Positions 25,994-34,325 of a stretch of 64,000 bases of DNA are shown here, piece by piece. The notes under the pieces were generated by a model. The model was not told the DNA's origin. It saw nothing but the letters and a program-made list of their open reading frames with translations, and ran no database searches. The DNA lies in contig NZ_QMIM01000012.1 in assembly GCF_003287355.1 (NCBI RefSeq), forward strand, positions 62,001 to 126,000, in the 5' to 3' direction. Numbering within the stretch: position 1 is the first letter of the stretch; the number at the start of each line of letters is the position of its first letter. The position numbers and the translations under genes are program-made. This DNA is from Halorubrum sp. 48-1-W (GTDB taxonomy: Archaea; Halobacteriota; Halobacteria; Halobacteriales; Haloferacaceae).

Positions 25994-26448
25994 GCGAGCA
26001 CGAACTCCGCGTCTCGAAGATCCGCGACGGGACCGTGATCGACCACGTCGAGGGTGGACAGGCGCTCAACGTGCTCGCGATCCTCGGGATCGACGGCTCG
26101 GAGGGACTCGGCGTCTCCGTCGGAATGAACGTCCCGTCCGACCGGCTCGGCCGGAAGGACCTCGTGAAGGTGGAAGGCCGGGAGCTCTCACAGTCGGAGG
26201 TGGACGTCCTCTCGCTTATCGCGCCGGAGGCGACTATCAACATCGTCCGGGAGTTCGAGGTGGTCGAGAAGAACCGCGTGACGCGACCCGACAGCGTCGT
26301 CGGGGTGCTCTCGTGTCCGAACCGGAACTGTATCACCAACGCCGAGGAACCGGTCGAGACGCGGTTCGAGGTGATCGCCGACGGCGTCCGCTGTGACTAC
26401 TGCTCGACGGTCCTCCGGTCGGACATCGCCGAACACATCGACGTGTGA
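25990..26448 (+). CDS. pyrI: Aspartate carbamoyltransferase, regulatory subunit
   Basis: 152 residues. The N-terminal nucleotide-binding domain starts [18 protein letters not shown]; the C-terminal zinc domain has C109 and C114 (CPNRNC) and C135/C138 (CDYC). It binds the effectors ATP and CTP and holds PyrB trimers together. Its last four codons and stop are the first unit of a six-copy 15-bp tandem repeat. Confidence 0.96.
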   Translation: MSEHELRVSKIRDGTVIDHVEGGQALNVLAILGIDGSEGLGVSVGMNVPSDRLGRKDLVKVEGRELSQSEVDVLSLIAPEATINIVREFEVVEKNRVTRPDSVVGVLSCPNRNCITNAEEPVETRFEVIADGVRCDYCSTVLRSDIAEHIDV

Positions 26449-26523
26449 CACATCGACGTGTGGCACATCGACGTGTGACACATCGACGTGTGGCACATCG
26501 GCGTGTGACACATCAACGTGTGA
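26434..26523. repeat. 15-bp tandem repeat, six copies, starting inside the pyrI stop region
   Basis: Six units of cacatcgacgtgtga or cacatcgacgtgtgg follow without gap at 26434, 26449, 26464, 26479, 26494 and 26509. The pyrI stop codon is the last three bases of unit 1. TGA and TGG alternate, so a 30-bp higher-order unit seems to have been copied. The period is a multiple of 3, so each TGA unit gives a fresh in-frame stop. The unit is an imperfect dyad. Confidence 0.92.
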
Positions 26524-26554
26524 TCGACCGTCCACGTGCGGGCGAACGTCGGTA

Positions 26555-26564
26555 GTTTTTAGCG
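26555..26564 (+). promoter_or_regulatory. TATA box of the 31-residue membrane peptide gene
   Basis: gtttttagcg is centred about 28 nt before ATG 26587, as for a leaderless transcript, which supports an independent small gene here. Confidence 0.55.
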
Positions 26565-26586
26565 GTCGCCGGTCGACAGTACGTCC

Positions 26587-26682
26587 ATGGGAACGAAAGC
26601 GAAACTCGTCGTCGTACTGTCGCTCGTGGTCCTCGCGTACTTCCTCCTCGCCGGCGACAAACAGCCGGTCGAAGTGGAGTGA
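26587..26682 (+). CDS. 31-residue single-pass membrane peptide
   Basis: ATG 26587 to TGA 26682 encodes a basic start (MGTKAK), a hydrophobic helix of about 16 residues (LVVVLSLVVLAYFLLA) and a short charged tail (GDKQPVEVE). A good TATA box at the leaderless distance and the tidy N-in/C-out topology support it as a real gene, but there is no homology evidence. It lies alone between pyrI and the TIM-barrel-like gene. Confidence 0.55.
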   Translation: MGTKAKLVVVLSLVVLAYFLLAGDKQPVEVE

Positions 26683-26753
26683 CGCACGTCGGGGAACCGA
26701 CCGCCGAGGGAGCGTAGCCGTTCGACCGGGGCTGCCCGGGCACCAAGCCCGCG

Positions 26754-26763
26754 GTTTTTATCC
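26754..26763 (+). promoter_or_regulatory. TATA box of the TIM-barrel-like gene
   Basis: gtttttatcc is centred about 27 nt before ATG 26785, predicting a leaderless mRNA. Confidence 0.6.
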
Positions 26764-26784
26764 GTCACCCGCGTAGCGGTTCGC

Positions 26785-27645
26785 ATGTACGGGGTCGTCA
26801 CGCGGAACGCCGACGAGGTCGACATGGAGCCGTTCGACCTGGGCTGTTACGAGGTCAAGGACGTCACCGGACGGGCAGCCGCGCCCCTCCCGAACGCCGT
26901 GAACATGGTGTCGTGTTTCGGCGACAACGCGGCCGCGAGCGAGAACCCGGAGCTCGTTCCGGTCGACGATCGCGGGGAGCCGGCGACCCGCGACCGCGAG
27001 TACTTCGACTGGGCGTACGTCTGTCCGACCCACCCGGACTACCGCGAGGGACTCCTCGAGATCATCGAAGACTGCGCCGTCGAGAACGACGACGTTCGCC
27101 TCGACGACGTGGGGTTCCCGCGTGAGGGGTTCTGTCGGTGTGACCGCTGTGAGCGGCTGTTCGCCGGGAGCGACCACGACGAGTGGGCCGACTGGCGCGC
27201 CGACGTGATCACGGGGTTCGTCGCCGAGGCGGCCGAACGCGTCCCCGGCCGGACCCTCCTCACCCTCTACCCCGACCCGTATCCGGGGCATCTCCACGCG
27301 CGCTCCGGGCTCGACCTCGACCGGCTCACGGACCACGTCGACGAGTTCGTCGTCCCGCTGTACGACACCGAGTACGCGACCACCTACTGGCTGGAGGCGA
27401 TCCTCCGCGGTTTCCGCTCGCGACTCGGCGGCGACTACGACGTTCACGGCGCGCCGCCGGAGACGCCCTTCTCGGCCGAACTCTACGCCGTCGACGTCGA
27501 CGTCGACGACCTGATCCACGCCACGGAGGTCGCGGAGGCGTACGCCAAGGACGTGTTTTTCGGGTACGACGCCAACAACGCGGCGGCGGCGCTCCGTCGA
27601 AAGGACGCCGACGCACGGGAGGGAAAGGTCCACCGACCGGAGTGA
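26785..27645 (+). CDS. Putative TIM-barrel glycosidase-like protein, haloarchaeal, uncharacterised
   Basis: 286 residues, cytoplasmic, no signal peptide. The pattern (CPTHPDYREGLLEII, then LDDVGFPREGFCRCDRC, then TLYPDPYPGHL and VVPLYDTEYATTYW) recalls barrel strands of putative glycoside hydrolases in which a short F-C-x-C-x-x-C segment follows a catalytic Asp; here D111-D112 precede C119-x-C121-x-x-C124. A metal or disulfide role for the Cys group is possible. The C-terminus reads DVFFGYDANNAAAALRRKD. The activity is unknown; no carbohydrate genes are near. Confidence 0.55.
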   Translation: MYGVVTRNADEVDMEPFDLGCYEVKDVTGRAAAPLPNAVNMVSCFGDNAAASENPELVPVDDRGEPATRDREYFDWAYVCPTHPDYREGLLEIIEDCAVENDDVRLDDVGFPREGFCRCDRCERLFAGSDHDEWADWRADVITGFVAEAAERVPGRTLLTLYPDPYPGHLHARSGLDLDRLTDHVDEFVVPLYDTEYATTYWLEAILRGFRSRLGGDYDVHGAPPETPFSAELYAVDVDVDDLIHATEVAEAYAKDVFFGYDANNAAAALRRKDADAREGKVHRPE

Positions 27646-27667
27646 GCCGCCGTGCGGCGGCTACCGG

Positions 27668-28879
27668 TCACCCGCCCCGTGGAGGAAGCAACGACTCGAG
27701 CCGGTCCGATAGCTCCGCCCTGTGGACCGTTTCGGTCGTGACGTCCGTCCCGCCGGTCCCCAACTCCTTGAAGCCTGTCCCGGTCGGAACGAGAACGACC
27801 GACTCCTCGGGGGAGACGTCACCCTGCTCCGCGAGCCGTGAGACACCCGCCAGCGGCGTCGCGGACGCCGGCTCGACACAGAAACCGCCCTCGACGGCGA
27901 ACTGACGCTGTGCGGCGCGTATCTCGTCGTCGGTGACCGAGACGACGGCGCCGTCGGTGTCGCGAACCGCGGCGAGCGCACGGCCGCCGCTCGGGGGGTC
28001 CGGGTTCCCGATCGAGTGGGCGATCGTCTCGCCAGCCTCCTCGGGTGGGACGGGCGTCGGGTCAGTCGACCCGTCCTCGAACGCCCGCGTTATCGGGTCG
28101 GCGGCGGCGGTCTGGACGAGACACAGGCGCGGCGGTTCGTCGATCACCCCCGCACGCTCGAGCTCCCGAACGCCGAGCCAGACGCCCGATGCGAAGCCGC
28201 CGGAGCTCGCCGGGAGCGCGATCACGTCGGGCGTATCGGGGGCGAACGACTCGTAGATCTCGAACAGCGCCGTCTTGTACCCGCTGATACGGGTCGGCGC
28301 GTCGCTCACGAGGACGCTGATCGGCAGTCGCTCGGACAGCTCGAGCGCGTCCTCGTACAGCGCACCGTACTCGCCGCGGACCTGGACGATGGTCGGCTCG
28401 TACTGTGCGATGAGTTCCAGCCGGACCGACGAGATCTCTTCCGGGACGAACACGATACACTCCCGGTCGAGACTCGCCGCGTGGGCGGCGGTGCTGATCG
28501 CCATGTTCCCGTACGAGACCGTGCCGACGACGTCGTCGCCGGCCGCGACCGCGTGGGGAACCGCCACGGCACTCCCGCGGTCCTTGTAGGAACCGGTGGG
28601 GTTCTCGCCCTCGTCCTTGACGAACACCCGGCCGCCGGCGGCGTCGTCGAGGCCGGGGCTTCTGACGAGCGGCGTGCCCCCCGCCGCCCGCGCGACTCCG
28701 TCCGGTCGGTCGGTCGGTAACAGCGTCTCGTACCGCCACATCCCGGACGCGTCTCGACGCTCGTCCCACGCGAACGTCGTCGGGTCCGCGTCGATCCAGA
28801 GCGGTTCCCCACAGTCACACCGGACACGGATATCGTCGTATCGTCTTTCACAACGGTGACAGCTCAAGGCGACGGCCAT
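27668..28879 (-). CDS. thrC: Threonine synthase-like PLP enzyme
   Basis: 403 residues from ATG 28879. An N-terminal zinc ribbon (C7, C10, C21, C23) is typical of archaeal threonine synthases. The PLP lysine is Lys99 in GENPTGSYKDRG, and the phosphate-binding segment is ALPASSGGFASG. It converts O-phosphohomoserine to threonine. Haloarchaea often have several such paralogues, so a different beta-replacement role is possible. Confidence 0.85.
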   Translation of the reverse strand: MAVALSCHRCERRYDDIRVRCDCGEPLWIDADPTTFAWDERRDASGMWRYETLLPTDRPDGVARAAGGTPLVRSPGLDDAAGGRVFVKDEGENPTGSYKDRGSAVAVPHAVAAGDDVVGTVSYGNMAISTAAHAASLDRECIVFVPEEISSVRLELIAQYEPTIVQVRGEYGALYEDALELSERLPISVLVSDAPTRISGYKTALFEIYESFAPDTPDVIALPASSGGFASGVWLGVRELERAGVIDEPPRLCLVQTAAADPITRAFEDGSTDPTPVPPEEAGETIAHSIGNPDPPSGGRALAAVRDTDGAVVSVTDDEIRAAQRQFAVEGGFCVEPASATPLAGVSRLAEQGDVSPEESVVLVPTGTGFKELGTGGTDVTTETVHRAELSDRLESLLPPRGG

Positions 28880-29208
28880 GGCGGCTCTGTGACTGCGAGG
28901 TAGGTATTCGTTTTCGTTTCGACACCGAAGCCTTCCCGCCCCGAAGCGTTTCGACACCGAAGCCTTCCCACCTCGAAGCGTTTCGACAGCCAGCGACGGG
29001 TCTCCGCCGGCGTGAACGAGGGTTTATCCGTGAGGGCGGACGAGTCTCACGTGACCGGCCGCCGGTGTGTGACGTCGCTGGTCGTCCTGCGTTCGCGTGG
29101 GGCGGTCACCTTTCACGGTCCGCACCGTAGCGGCGGTCGCCCTACAGCCGCCAGCCGACGGCTCGTTCGGGATCGGGGGCGTTCGACGACCTCCCCGAGG
29201 AGGGCGGC
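28880..29208. other. 329-bp intergenic region holding a 32-bp tandem repeat
   Basis: Between the thrC start and the nuoCD stop (both on the minus strand). From 28916 two 32-bp units beginning gtttcgacaccgaagccttc (28916-28947, 28948-28979) and a partial third occur, immediately upstream of the putative thrC core promoter (minus-strand TATA-like element about 28905). From about 29000 to 29208 I see no gene, RNA or further repeat; open frames there have arginine-rich, non-haloarchaeal composition. Confidence 0.75.
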
Positions 29209-30861
29209 TCAGCGGTCCACTTCCCCCATGATCGTGTCCAGGCTTCCGAGCGAGGCGACGAGGTCCGGGATCGACTCCCCGTTGGCCATCTCGGGTAGCG
29301 TCTGGAGGTTCGAGAACGACGGACCACGGATCTTGAAGCGGGCGGGTTTGTCGGTGCCGTCCGCGCGGATGTAGATGCCGAGTTCGCCCTTGGCCGCCTC
29401 GACGGCGCGGTAGATCTCGGTGTCGTCGTCCGGCCGCAGCGTCCGCGGGACGTTCGCCTGGATGGTTCGCTCGTCTTCGGGCCAATCTTCGAGCAGGTCG
29501 ACGCACTGCTCGATGATCTTCGCGGACTCCTCGACCTCGCGCATCCGGACCAGCAACCGCGAGTAGTTGTCACAGCCGCCCTCGGTGACGACGTCCCAGT
29601 CCAGCTCGTCGTAGTAGCCGTACGGGTCATCGCGACGCAGGTCGTAGTCGACCCCCGACCCCCGGAGCACCGGTCCGGTCGCGCCGTACTCCTTCGCCAC
29701 CTCCGGCGGCAGGGTCCCCGTGTCGATCGTCCGCATCTGGAGGATCTCGTTTCGAGTCAGGAGGTCGTGGTACTCCTCGAGACGACGCGGGAGGCCGTCG
29801 AGGTACGCACGGACCGCCGAGAAGAACTCCTCGCGGGGCTCGGGGAGGTCCCAGACGACGCCGCCGAGTCGGAAGTAGTTGAACATCAGCCGCTGGCCCG
29901 TCAGGTCCTCGAGGAGCTCTTGAACGCGCTCCCGCTCCTGGATGGCGTACATGAACGTCGCGGTGAAGTCGCCGATCACGTCGAGGGCGTACGCCCCCAT
30001 CGCCAGCATGTGCGAGAGGATCCGGCACATCTCCGCGCCCATCGTCCGGATGGCCTGCGCGTACTCGGGGACCTCGATGTCGGCGAGGTCCTCGGCTGCC
30101 CGCGCGTACGCCCACTCGTTGAGCAGGCCCCCACCGCCCCAGTCCCAGCGGTCGGGGTACGGCATGATCTGGTGGCGGTAGGTGCCCGACTGGGCCATCT
30201 GCTCCTCACAACGGTGGATGTAGCCGATGTCCGGCTCCACGTCGATCACGTCCTCGCCGTCGAGGGTGACTTGCAGGTGGAGGACGCCGTGGGTCGCCGG
30301 ATGGTGCGGCCCGATGTTGAGCAACATCGTGTCGCTGCCGGTCGCCGTCGACGAGCCCGGTTCGACGGGCTCGTTTTCCGAGAGCGCGACGATCTGCGGG
30401 CGGTCCTCGTCGTAGTCCATCGACAGTGGGTGACCCTGCCAGGTCTCGGGGAGGAGGATCCGCCGGAGGTCGGGGTGGTCGTCGTACTCGATCCCGATCA
30501 GGTCGTACGCCTCCCGCTCGTGCCAGTCGGCCGTGCGGAACACCGCCTCGCCCGACTCCGAAACTGGGTCGTCCTTGTCCGCGGGGACGACGACGCTGAC
30601 CTCCCGGGTCGGGTCGTCGAACTTCTTCAGGTGGTAGATCGACTCGTAGCGGTTCTCGTACTCCTGGGCGGTCACGCAGGCCAAGTGGTCGTATCCCGCC
30701 TCCGATTTCAGCGTCGAGAGTGCTTCTTGTACCGTATCCGGGCGGATCCGAGCTGCGGGGGCGTTCAGGTGCGTCTCCCGTGCCGTGACCAACTCCCGGA
30801 TCGACGAGAACGGGTCCTCCGCGTCGGCTCGTTCCCGTTCGATCGGTGCGTCCATCGACAT
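29209..30861 (-). CDS. nuoCD: Stand-alone NuoCD-like subunit of a complex I-type oxidoreductase
   Basis: 550 residues. Residues 1-165 are the NuoC (30-kDa) domain with HEREAYDLIGIEYDDHPDLRR; 178-550 are the NuoD (49-kDa) domain with LLNIGPHHPATHGVLHL (180-196), LTGQRLMFNYFRLGG and the conserved end DLVASLGSLDTIMGEVDR. His191 matches the quinone-site His (T. thermophilus Nqo4 H38), but the quinone-binding Tyr (Y87) is replaced by Trp241 (PDRWDWGGGG). Haloarchaeal nuo genes normally form one long operon; here no nuoA, B, H-N is adjacent. Divergent from an HTH-10 regulator gene across an 83-bp gap. Confidence 0.85.
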   Translation of the reverse strand: MSMDAPIERERADAEDPFSSIRELVTARETHLNAPAARIRPDTVQEALSTLKSEAGYDHLACVTAQEYENRYESIYHLKKFDDPTREVSVVVPADKDDPVSESGEAVFRTADWHEREAYDLIGIEYDDHPDLRRILLPETWQGHPLSMDYDEDRPQIVALSENEPVEPGSSTATGSDTMLLNIGPHHPATHGVLHLQVTLDGEDVIDVEPDIGYIHRCEEQMAQSGTYRHQIMPYPDRWDWGGGGLLNEWAYARAAEDLADIEVPEYAQAIRTMGAEMCRILSHMLAMGAYALDVIGDFTATFMYAIQERERVQELLEDLTGQRLMFNYFRLGGVVWDLPEPREEFFSAVRAYLDGLPRRLEEYHDLLTRNEILQMRTIDTGTLPPEVAKEYGATGPVLRGSGVDYDLRRDDPYGYYDELDWDVVTEGGCDNYSRLLVRMREVEESAKIIEQCVDLLEDWPEDERTIQANVPRTLRPDDDTEIYRAVEAAKGELGIYIRADGTDKPARFKIRGPSFSNLQTLPEMANGESIPDLVASLGSLDTIMGEVDR

Positions 30862-30913
30862 ACTCGGACGAACGTGACCGGACGACCCGACGCTTCTGCC
30901 GTATGGGGACGGG

Positions 30914-30923
30914 TTTTTATAAA
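30914..30923 (+). promoter_or_regulatory. Symmetric TATA box between nuoCD and the HTH-10 regulator
   Basis: tttttataaa lies 26 nt (centre) before the GTG at 30945. The same near-palindrome also reads as a TATA box toward nuoCD, about 55 nt from its ATG. It decides the regulator start: with a leaderless transcript the GTG is the first codon. Confidence 0.7.
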
Positions 30924-30944
30924 GTACCCGCAGAACTGACCGAC

Positions 30945-31613
30945 GTGAAATACCTCCGGATAGAGCTTCGGTACCCGCCGGACCTCAGGCATCCGATCCA
31001 TCGGCTCGTCGACGGGTCGGACGCGGTGGATCGGGACGTGCTCCTCCACGGAACGGTCCTCGGCGAACCGGACGACACGTTCCTGTTCTACGTCGAAGGC
31101 GACATCGACGTGTACACCGAGGCGCTCCGATCGGTCGACCGGATCCGGGAGTTCGAGGTCACCCGGATCGACGAGACGGGACACTACGTCCTTCTCACAC
31201 AGCGGCGGAACACGGTCGACGACGCGATGTTCGCTCCCCTCCAGCGAACCGGGGTCGTCGTCGTCCCGCCGATCGACTTCCGTCCGAACGGGATCGCCCG
31301 CCTGACGGTCATCGGAACCGTCGAGCCGCTACGTGACGCGCTCGCGGGATTTCCGGAGCGGATCGAGACCACGGTCCTCCGGATCGGCGAGTACGACTGG
31401 CGACAGGACCTCTTCGACCCGGGACTGACCGATCGACAGTTCGACGCGCTCGCGGCCGCCGTCGAGGAGGGATACTACGAATCCCCCCGGGAGACCACCG
31501 TCGAGGCGGTCGCCGAACGGATCGACGCCGCACCGAGCACCGCCTCGGAACACCTCCGGAAGGCCGAGTCGGCCGTGATGGCCGCGTTCATCGGGTTGCG
31601 CGAGGTGTCGTGA
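30945..31613 (+). CDS. HTH-10 (Bat-type) transcriptional regulator
   Basis: 222 residues from GTG 30945. The N-terminal sensor-like domain (KYLRIELRYPPDLRHPIHRL...) is typical of short haloarchaeal Bat-like proteins; the C-terminal HTH_10 reads LTDRQFDALAAAVEEGYYES, then TTVEAVAERIDAAPSTASEHLRKAE with the recognition helix. It probably controls the divergent nuoCD gene, a common arrangement in this family, but this is inferred. An alternative ATG at 30903 lies upstream of the TATA box and is unlikely. Confidence 0.85.
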   Translation: MKYLRIELRYPPDLRHPIHRLVDGSDAVDRDVLLHGTVLGEPDDTFLFYVEGDIDVYTEALRSVDRIREFEVTRIDETGHYVLLTQRRNTVDDAMFAPLQRTGVVVVPPIDFRPNGIARLTVIGTVEPLRDALAGFPERIETTVLRIGEYDWRQDLFDPGLTDRQFDALAAAVEEGYYESPRETTVEAVAERIDAAPSTASEHLRKAESAVMAAFIGLREVS

Positions 31614-31671
31614 GCGACCCCGGGACGTCGTACGGACCCGGATCGGCGGCGGGCCCTCGAGTACGCCGTCG

Positions 31672-32415
31672 TTAGTGGACCGTTCGATCGTCGCTCGTGT
31701 CGATGTCCTCGATGGGGTCGGCGTTGCCGAACTCGGGCGTCGGTCCGTCGCCCGGCGTTGCCCACTCGACAGCGTTCCGGAGCACCTGCCGGACGTCGTC
31801 GTCGTAGTAGATCGGATAGGTCTCGTGACCCGGCCGGAAGTAGAACACCCGGCCGTTCCCCCGCCGGTAACAGCATCCGGAGCGGAAGACCTCGCCGCCC
31901 GCGAACCAGGAGGTGAACACGAGCGAGTCCGGCCGGGGGACGTCGAACCGCTCGCCGTACATCTCCGTCTCCTCGAGTTCGATATACTCGCCGACCCCGT
32001 CCGCGATCGGGTGGCCGGGCTCGACCGTCCACAGGCGCTCGGTCTCGGCGGCCTCGCGCCACTTGAGCGAGCAACTGGTGCCCATGAGCCGTTTGAACAC
32101 CTTCGAGTAGTGCGCCGAGTGGAGAACGAGGAGCCCCATCCCGTCGAGAACACGCTCGCAAACGCGCGCTACGACCTCGTCTCCGACCTCGTCGTGGGCG
32201 GCGTGACCCCACCACGTGAGCACGTCGGTGTCCTCGAGGACCGCCGCCGAGAGGCCGTGCTCCGGACCCTCGTCGAGGGTGGCGGTTCGTACCTCGTGAC
32301 CGGCAGCCTCGAACACGTCGGCGAGGACCGCGTGGATCCCGTCGGGGTAGACCTCCGCGACGTCGTCGCTCTCGCGTTCGTGCCGGTACTCGTTCCAGAC
32401 CGTGACGTGTGCCAT
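31672..32415 (-). CDS. ThuA-like (trehalose utilisation) domain protein
   Basis: 247 residues. The class I glutamine amidotransferase-like ThuA fold shows as [10 protein letters not shown] (4-13), [43 protein letters not shown] and the C-terminal [18 protein letters not shown]. ThuA proteins are linked to disaccharide or polyol metabolism. A class-I amidotransferase Cys triad is not retained, as usual for ThuA. It follows the globin gene on the same strand after a 123-bp gap filled partly by 29-bp repeats. Confidence 0.85.
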   Translation of the reverse strand: MAHVTVWNEYRHERESDDVAEVYPDGIHAVLADVFEAAGHEVRTATLDEGPEHGLSAAVLEDTDVLTWWGHAAHDEVGDEVVARVCERVLDGMGLLVLHSAHYSKVFKRLMGTSCSLKWREAAETERLWTVEPGHPIADGVGEYIELEETEMYGERFDVPRPDSLVFTSWFAGGEVFRSGCCYRRGNGRVFYFRPGHETYPIYYDDDVRQVLRNAVEWATPGDGPTPEFGNADPIEDIDTSDDRTVH

Positions 32416-32483
32416 GCGGACCCTCCCGTCCGGACGGCCTTGTAGGCTCGTGTCCCGAGACGGCGCTCTCGCCGTGTCGCCGG

Positions 32484-32570
32484 GTCCGAACCCTCGTTCT
32501 CTCCGTCACCTAGTCCGAACCCTCGTTCTCTCCGTCACCTAGTCCGAACCCTCGTTCTCTCCGTCGCCCG
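32484..32570. repeat. 29-bp tandem repeat, three copies, covering the globin gene's stop codon
   Basis: Units starting gtccgaaccctcgttctctc lie at 32484-32512, 32513-32541 and 32542-32570. The copy at 32542 is coding (the GDGENEGSD tail of the globin) and the stop codon lies at the end of copy 2; copies 1 and 2 duplicate the tail and its stop downstream. It resembles the pyrI case in repeating a gene's last codons and stop. Confidence 0.9.
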
Positions 32571-32931
32571 GTCCCGCCAAGAGGTCGTCTTCGTACGCGG
32601 CGATCGCCCGAACGACGGCGTCCGCGTCCTCCTCGGGCACGTCGAAGGCATCCAAACTCTCGTACAGCAGTTCGACGGCTCGCTCGATGCGGTCGGGGGT
32701 GAACGGGACGTGGAGGTGGGCTTCCCGGACCGGTGCCGCGTCGTAGGTTTCCGGACCACCTGCCGCTTCGCACAGGAAATCAGTCTGTGTTCGTCGGAGT
32801 TTCTCCATGTCTGCTCCCTCGAAAAAGGGGCCCAATTCGTCGTCCGCGAGCAACCTATCGTAGAAGTCGTCGACGACCGCTCGAATCCCCTCGTTCCCGC
32901 CGAGACGATCGTACAGCGTCTCCTCAGTCAT
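32539..32931 (-). CDS. Group 1 truncated haemoglobin
   Basis: 130 residues. TLYDRLGGNEGIRAVVDDFYDRLLAD is the start expected of group I truncated globins; the proximal haem His is in REAHLHVPFT, and FDRLL/PFFEG and DFLCEAAGGPETY are conserved. It likely binds O2, NO or CO. The extra C-terminal acidic tail ([11 protein letters not shown]) comes from the 29-bp repeat. Confidence 0.92.
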   Translation of the reverse strand: MTEETLYDRLGGNEGIRAVVDDFYDRLLADDELGPFFEGADMEKLRRTQTDFLCEAAGGPETYDAAPVREAHLHVPFTPDRIERAVELLYESLDAFDVPEEDADAVVRAIAAYEDDLLAGPGDGENEGSD

Positions 32932-33060
32932 CGTTCGAATATCTACTGTCCCGGAGAAATGCGTTCCGCATCGACACAGCTCCCGGTCCGTTCCACACGA
33001 CTACTCACGACTTCACACGACTTCCCGATCCCACCGCTCCCGAGGTTTCGACGGACTCGG

Positions 33061-33543
33061 CTACGACGGTCCGGGCGTGAGCCGATCGACGGCCGTCCCA
33101 CAGGCTGAACACGAGAGGACGTAGTCGTCGCCGTCGACCGCGTACGTCCGATCGCTCTCCGCGCCGCAGGCCGGGCACGGCTCCTCGATTATCGCGCCGT
33201 CGCTGTCCTTGGGAGCGCCCACGGCGATGACGCGGGCGGGCCCCTCGCCGGTCGCCCGCGCCAAGTTCGTCGTGTCGGGCGGGACGAAGGCCGCCTCGCC
33301 GGCCGACACGGGGAGCACCCCGGCGGACGTCTCGACCTCGATCGTCCCGTCGAGGACGTAGAACAACTCCTCGTGGTCCGGGTGACGGTGGCCCCCCCAC
33401 GGGAGCCGTTCGCCGGGGTCGGCGACGTAGTAGTTGAATCCGAACTCGGTCGCCCCGACCGCCTCGTCGACCTCCTTCTTGTGACGCGTCGGGTTCGGGG
33501 CGTCCGGCAGGTCCTCGACGGCGACCTTGGTGATGTCGGTCAT
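33061..33543 (-). CDS. Cupin-domain protein with C-terminal zinc ribbon
   Basis: 160 residues from ATG 33543. The cupin motif 1 GGHRHPDHEELFYVLDGTIEVE (about 49-70) gives the metal His/His/Glu set; motif 2 reads PDTTNLARATGEG and lacks the usual His. The C-terminal ribbon has CPAC (about C123/C126) and CSAC (about C144/C147). Function unknown; a metal-dependent small-molecule binding role is likely. A minus-strand TATA-like gattaacc at 33567-33574 sits about 28 nt upstream. Confidence 0.82.
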   Translation of the reverse strand: MTDITKVAVEDLPDAPNPTRHKKEVDEAVGATEFGFNYYVADPGERLPWGGHRHPDHEELFYVLDGTIEVETSAGVLPVSAGEAAFVPPDTTNLARATGEGPARVIAVGAPKDSDGAIIEEPCPACGAESDRTYAVDGDDYVLSCSACGTAVDRLTPGPS

Positions 33544-33629
33544 GGTAGTCGGGTCGGCGTCCGACCGGTTAATCGGGTCGATCGGTCGGGGTGACAAGAA
33601 TGAAGTAGGTCCTCGACCAGCGATCGGCA

Positions 33630-34325
33630 ATGTATCGGGCGAAGATCCACCTCCGTCTCGACGCCGACTGCGTGTTGAGCCGAGTGACCGACGAGTGGAG
33701 CGTCTCCTTCCCGGTTAGCACCGAGGAAGTCATCGGCGACGACAGGGTACGGTTCGTGCTCGATGCGGGCGACCGCCTCGAGGAGATCTCGACCGCTTTC
33801 GAGGCGTCCGACGAGGTGACCGACCTAGACCGTGTCGAGGCGAACCGGCTGGTCGTCACCAAACACGCCTGTGGCGCGCTCCCGATCATCCGCGAGAACC
33901 ACGGCATGTTACAGGGTCGCGACCGCGTCAGCGGCGACCAACGGGTGTTCGACGTGGTGGTGTTCCGGCGTGCGGACCTCCGGAACATGATCGAGGAACT
34001 CGCGGCGATCAGCACGGTACGACTGGACCGACTCACGCCGTACCTGGAGCCCGAGAGCATGCTCTCCGAACGCCAATCGGAGGTGATCACGGCGGCCCTG
34101 CGAGGTGGCTACTACGAGTGGCCGCGCGACGTCGACGCGGAGACGCTGGCCGCCGACCTCGGTATCGCCCACTCGACGTTCCTCGAACACCTTCGAAAGG
34201 CCGAACGGGCGTTACTCGAGGACGCGCTCAGTCGCGGGGACCGGAGCGCGAACCCCAGTCCGGACGAGGCCGCGTTCATGGACGACGCCGGTCCCGAACG
34301 ACAGCCGAGGGAAGAGAGTATATAA
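33630..34325 (+). CDS. HTH-10 (Bat-type) regulator, probable controller of the downstream importer operon
   Basis: 231 residues. N-terminal sensing domain (YRAKIHLRLDADCVLSRVT ...) and a C-terminal HTH_10: LSERQSEVITAALRGGYYEWP, then DVDAETLAADLGIAHSTFLEHLRKAERALL. It lies directly upstream of the solute-binding protein gene on the same strand, and its TAA stop overlaps that gene's TATA box (34318-34329), so transcription through the regulator and initiation at the importer promoter may interfere. Confidence 0.87.
   Translation: MYRAKIHLRLDADCVLSRVTDEWSVSFPVSTEEVIGDDRVRFVLDAGDRLEEISTAFEASDEVTDLDRVEANRLVVTKHACGALPIIRENHGMLQGRDRVSGDQRVFDVVVFRRADLRNMIEELAAISTVRLDRLTPYLEPESMLSERQSEVITAALRGGYYEWPRDVDAETLAADLGIAHSTFLEHLRKAERALLEDALSRGDRSANPSPDEAAFMDDAGPERQPREESI

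Noticed and set aside
29000-29208. Search for tRNA or small RNA downstream of nuoCD
   Set aside because: I found no cloverleaf, conserved GTTCRA loop or long hairpin there or elsewhere in the window.
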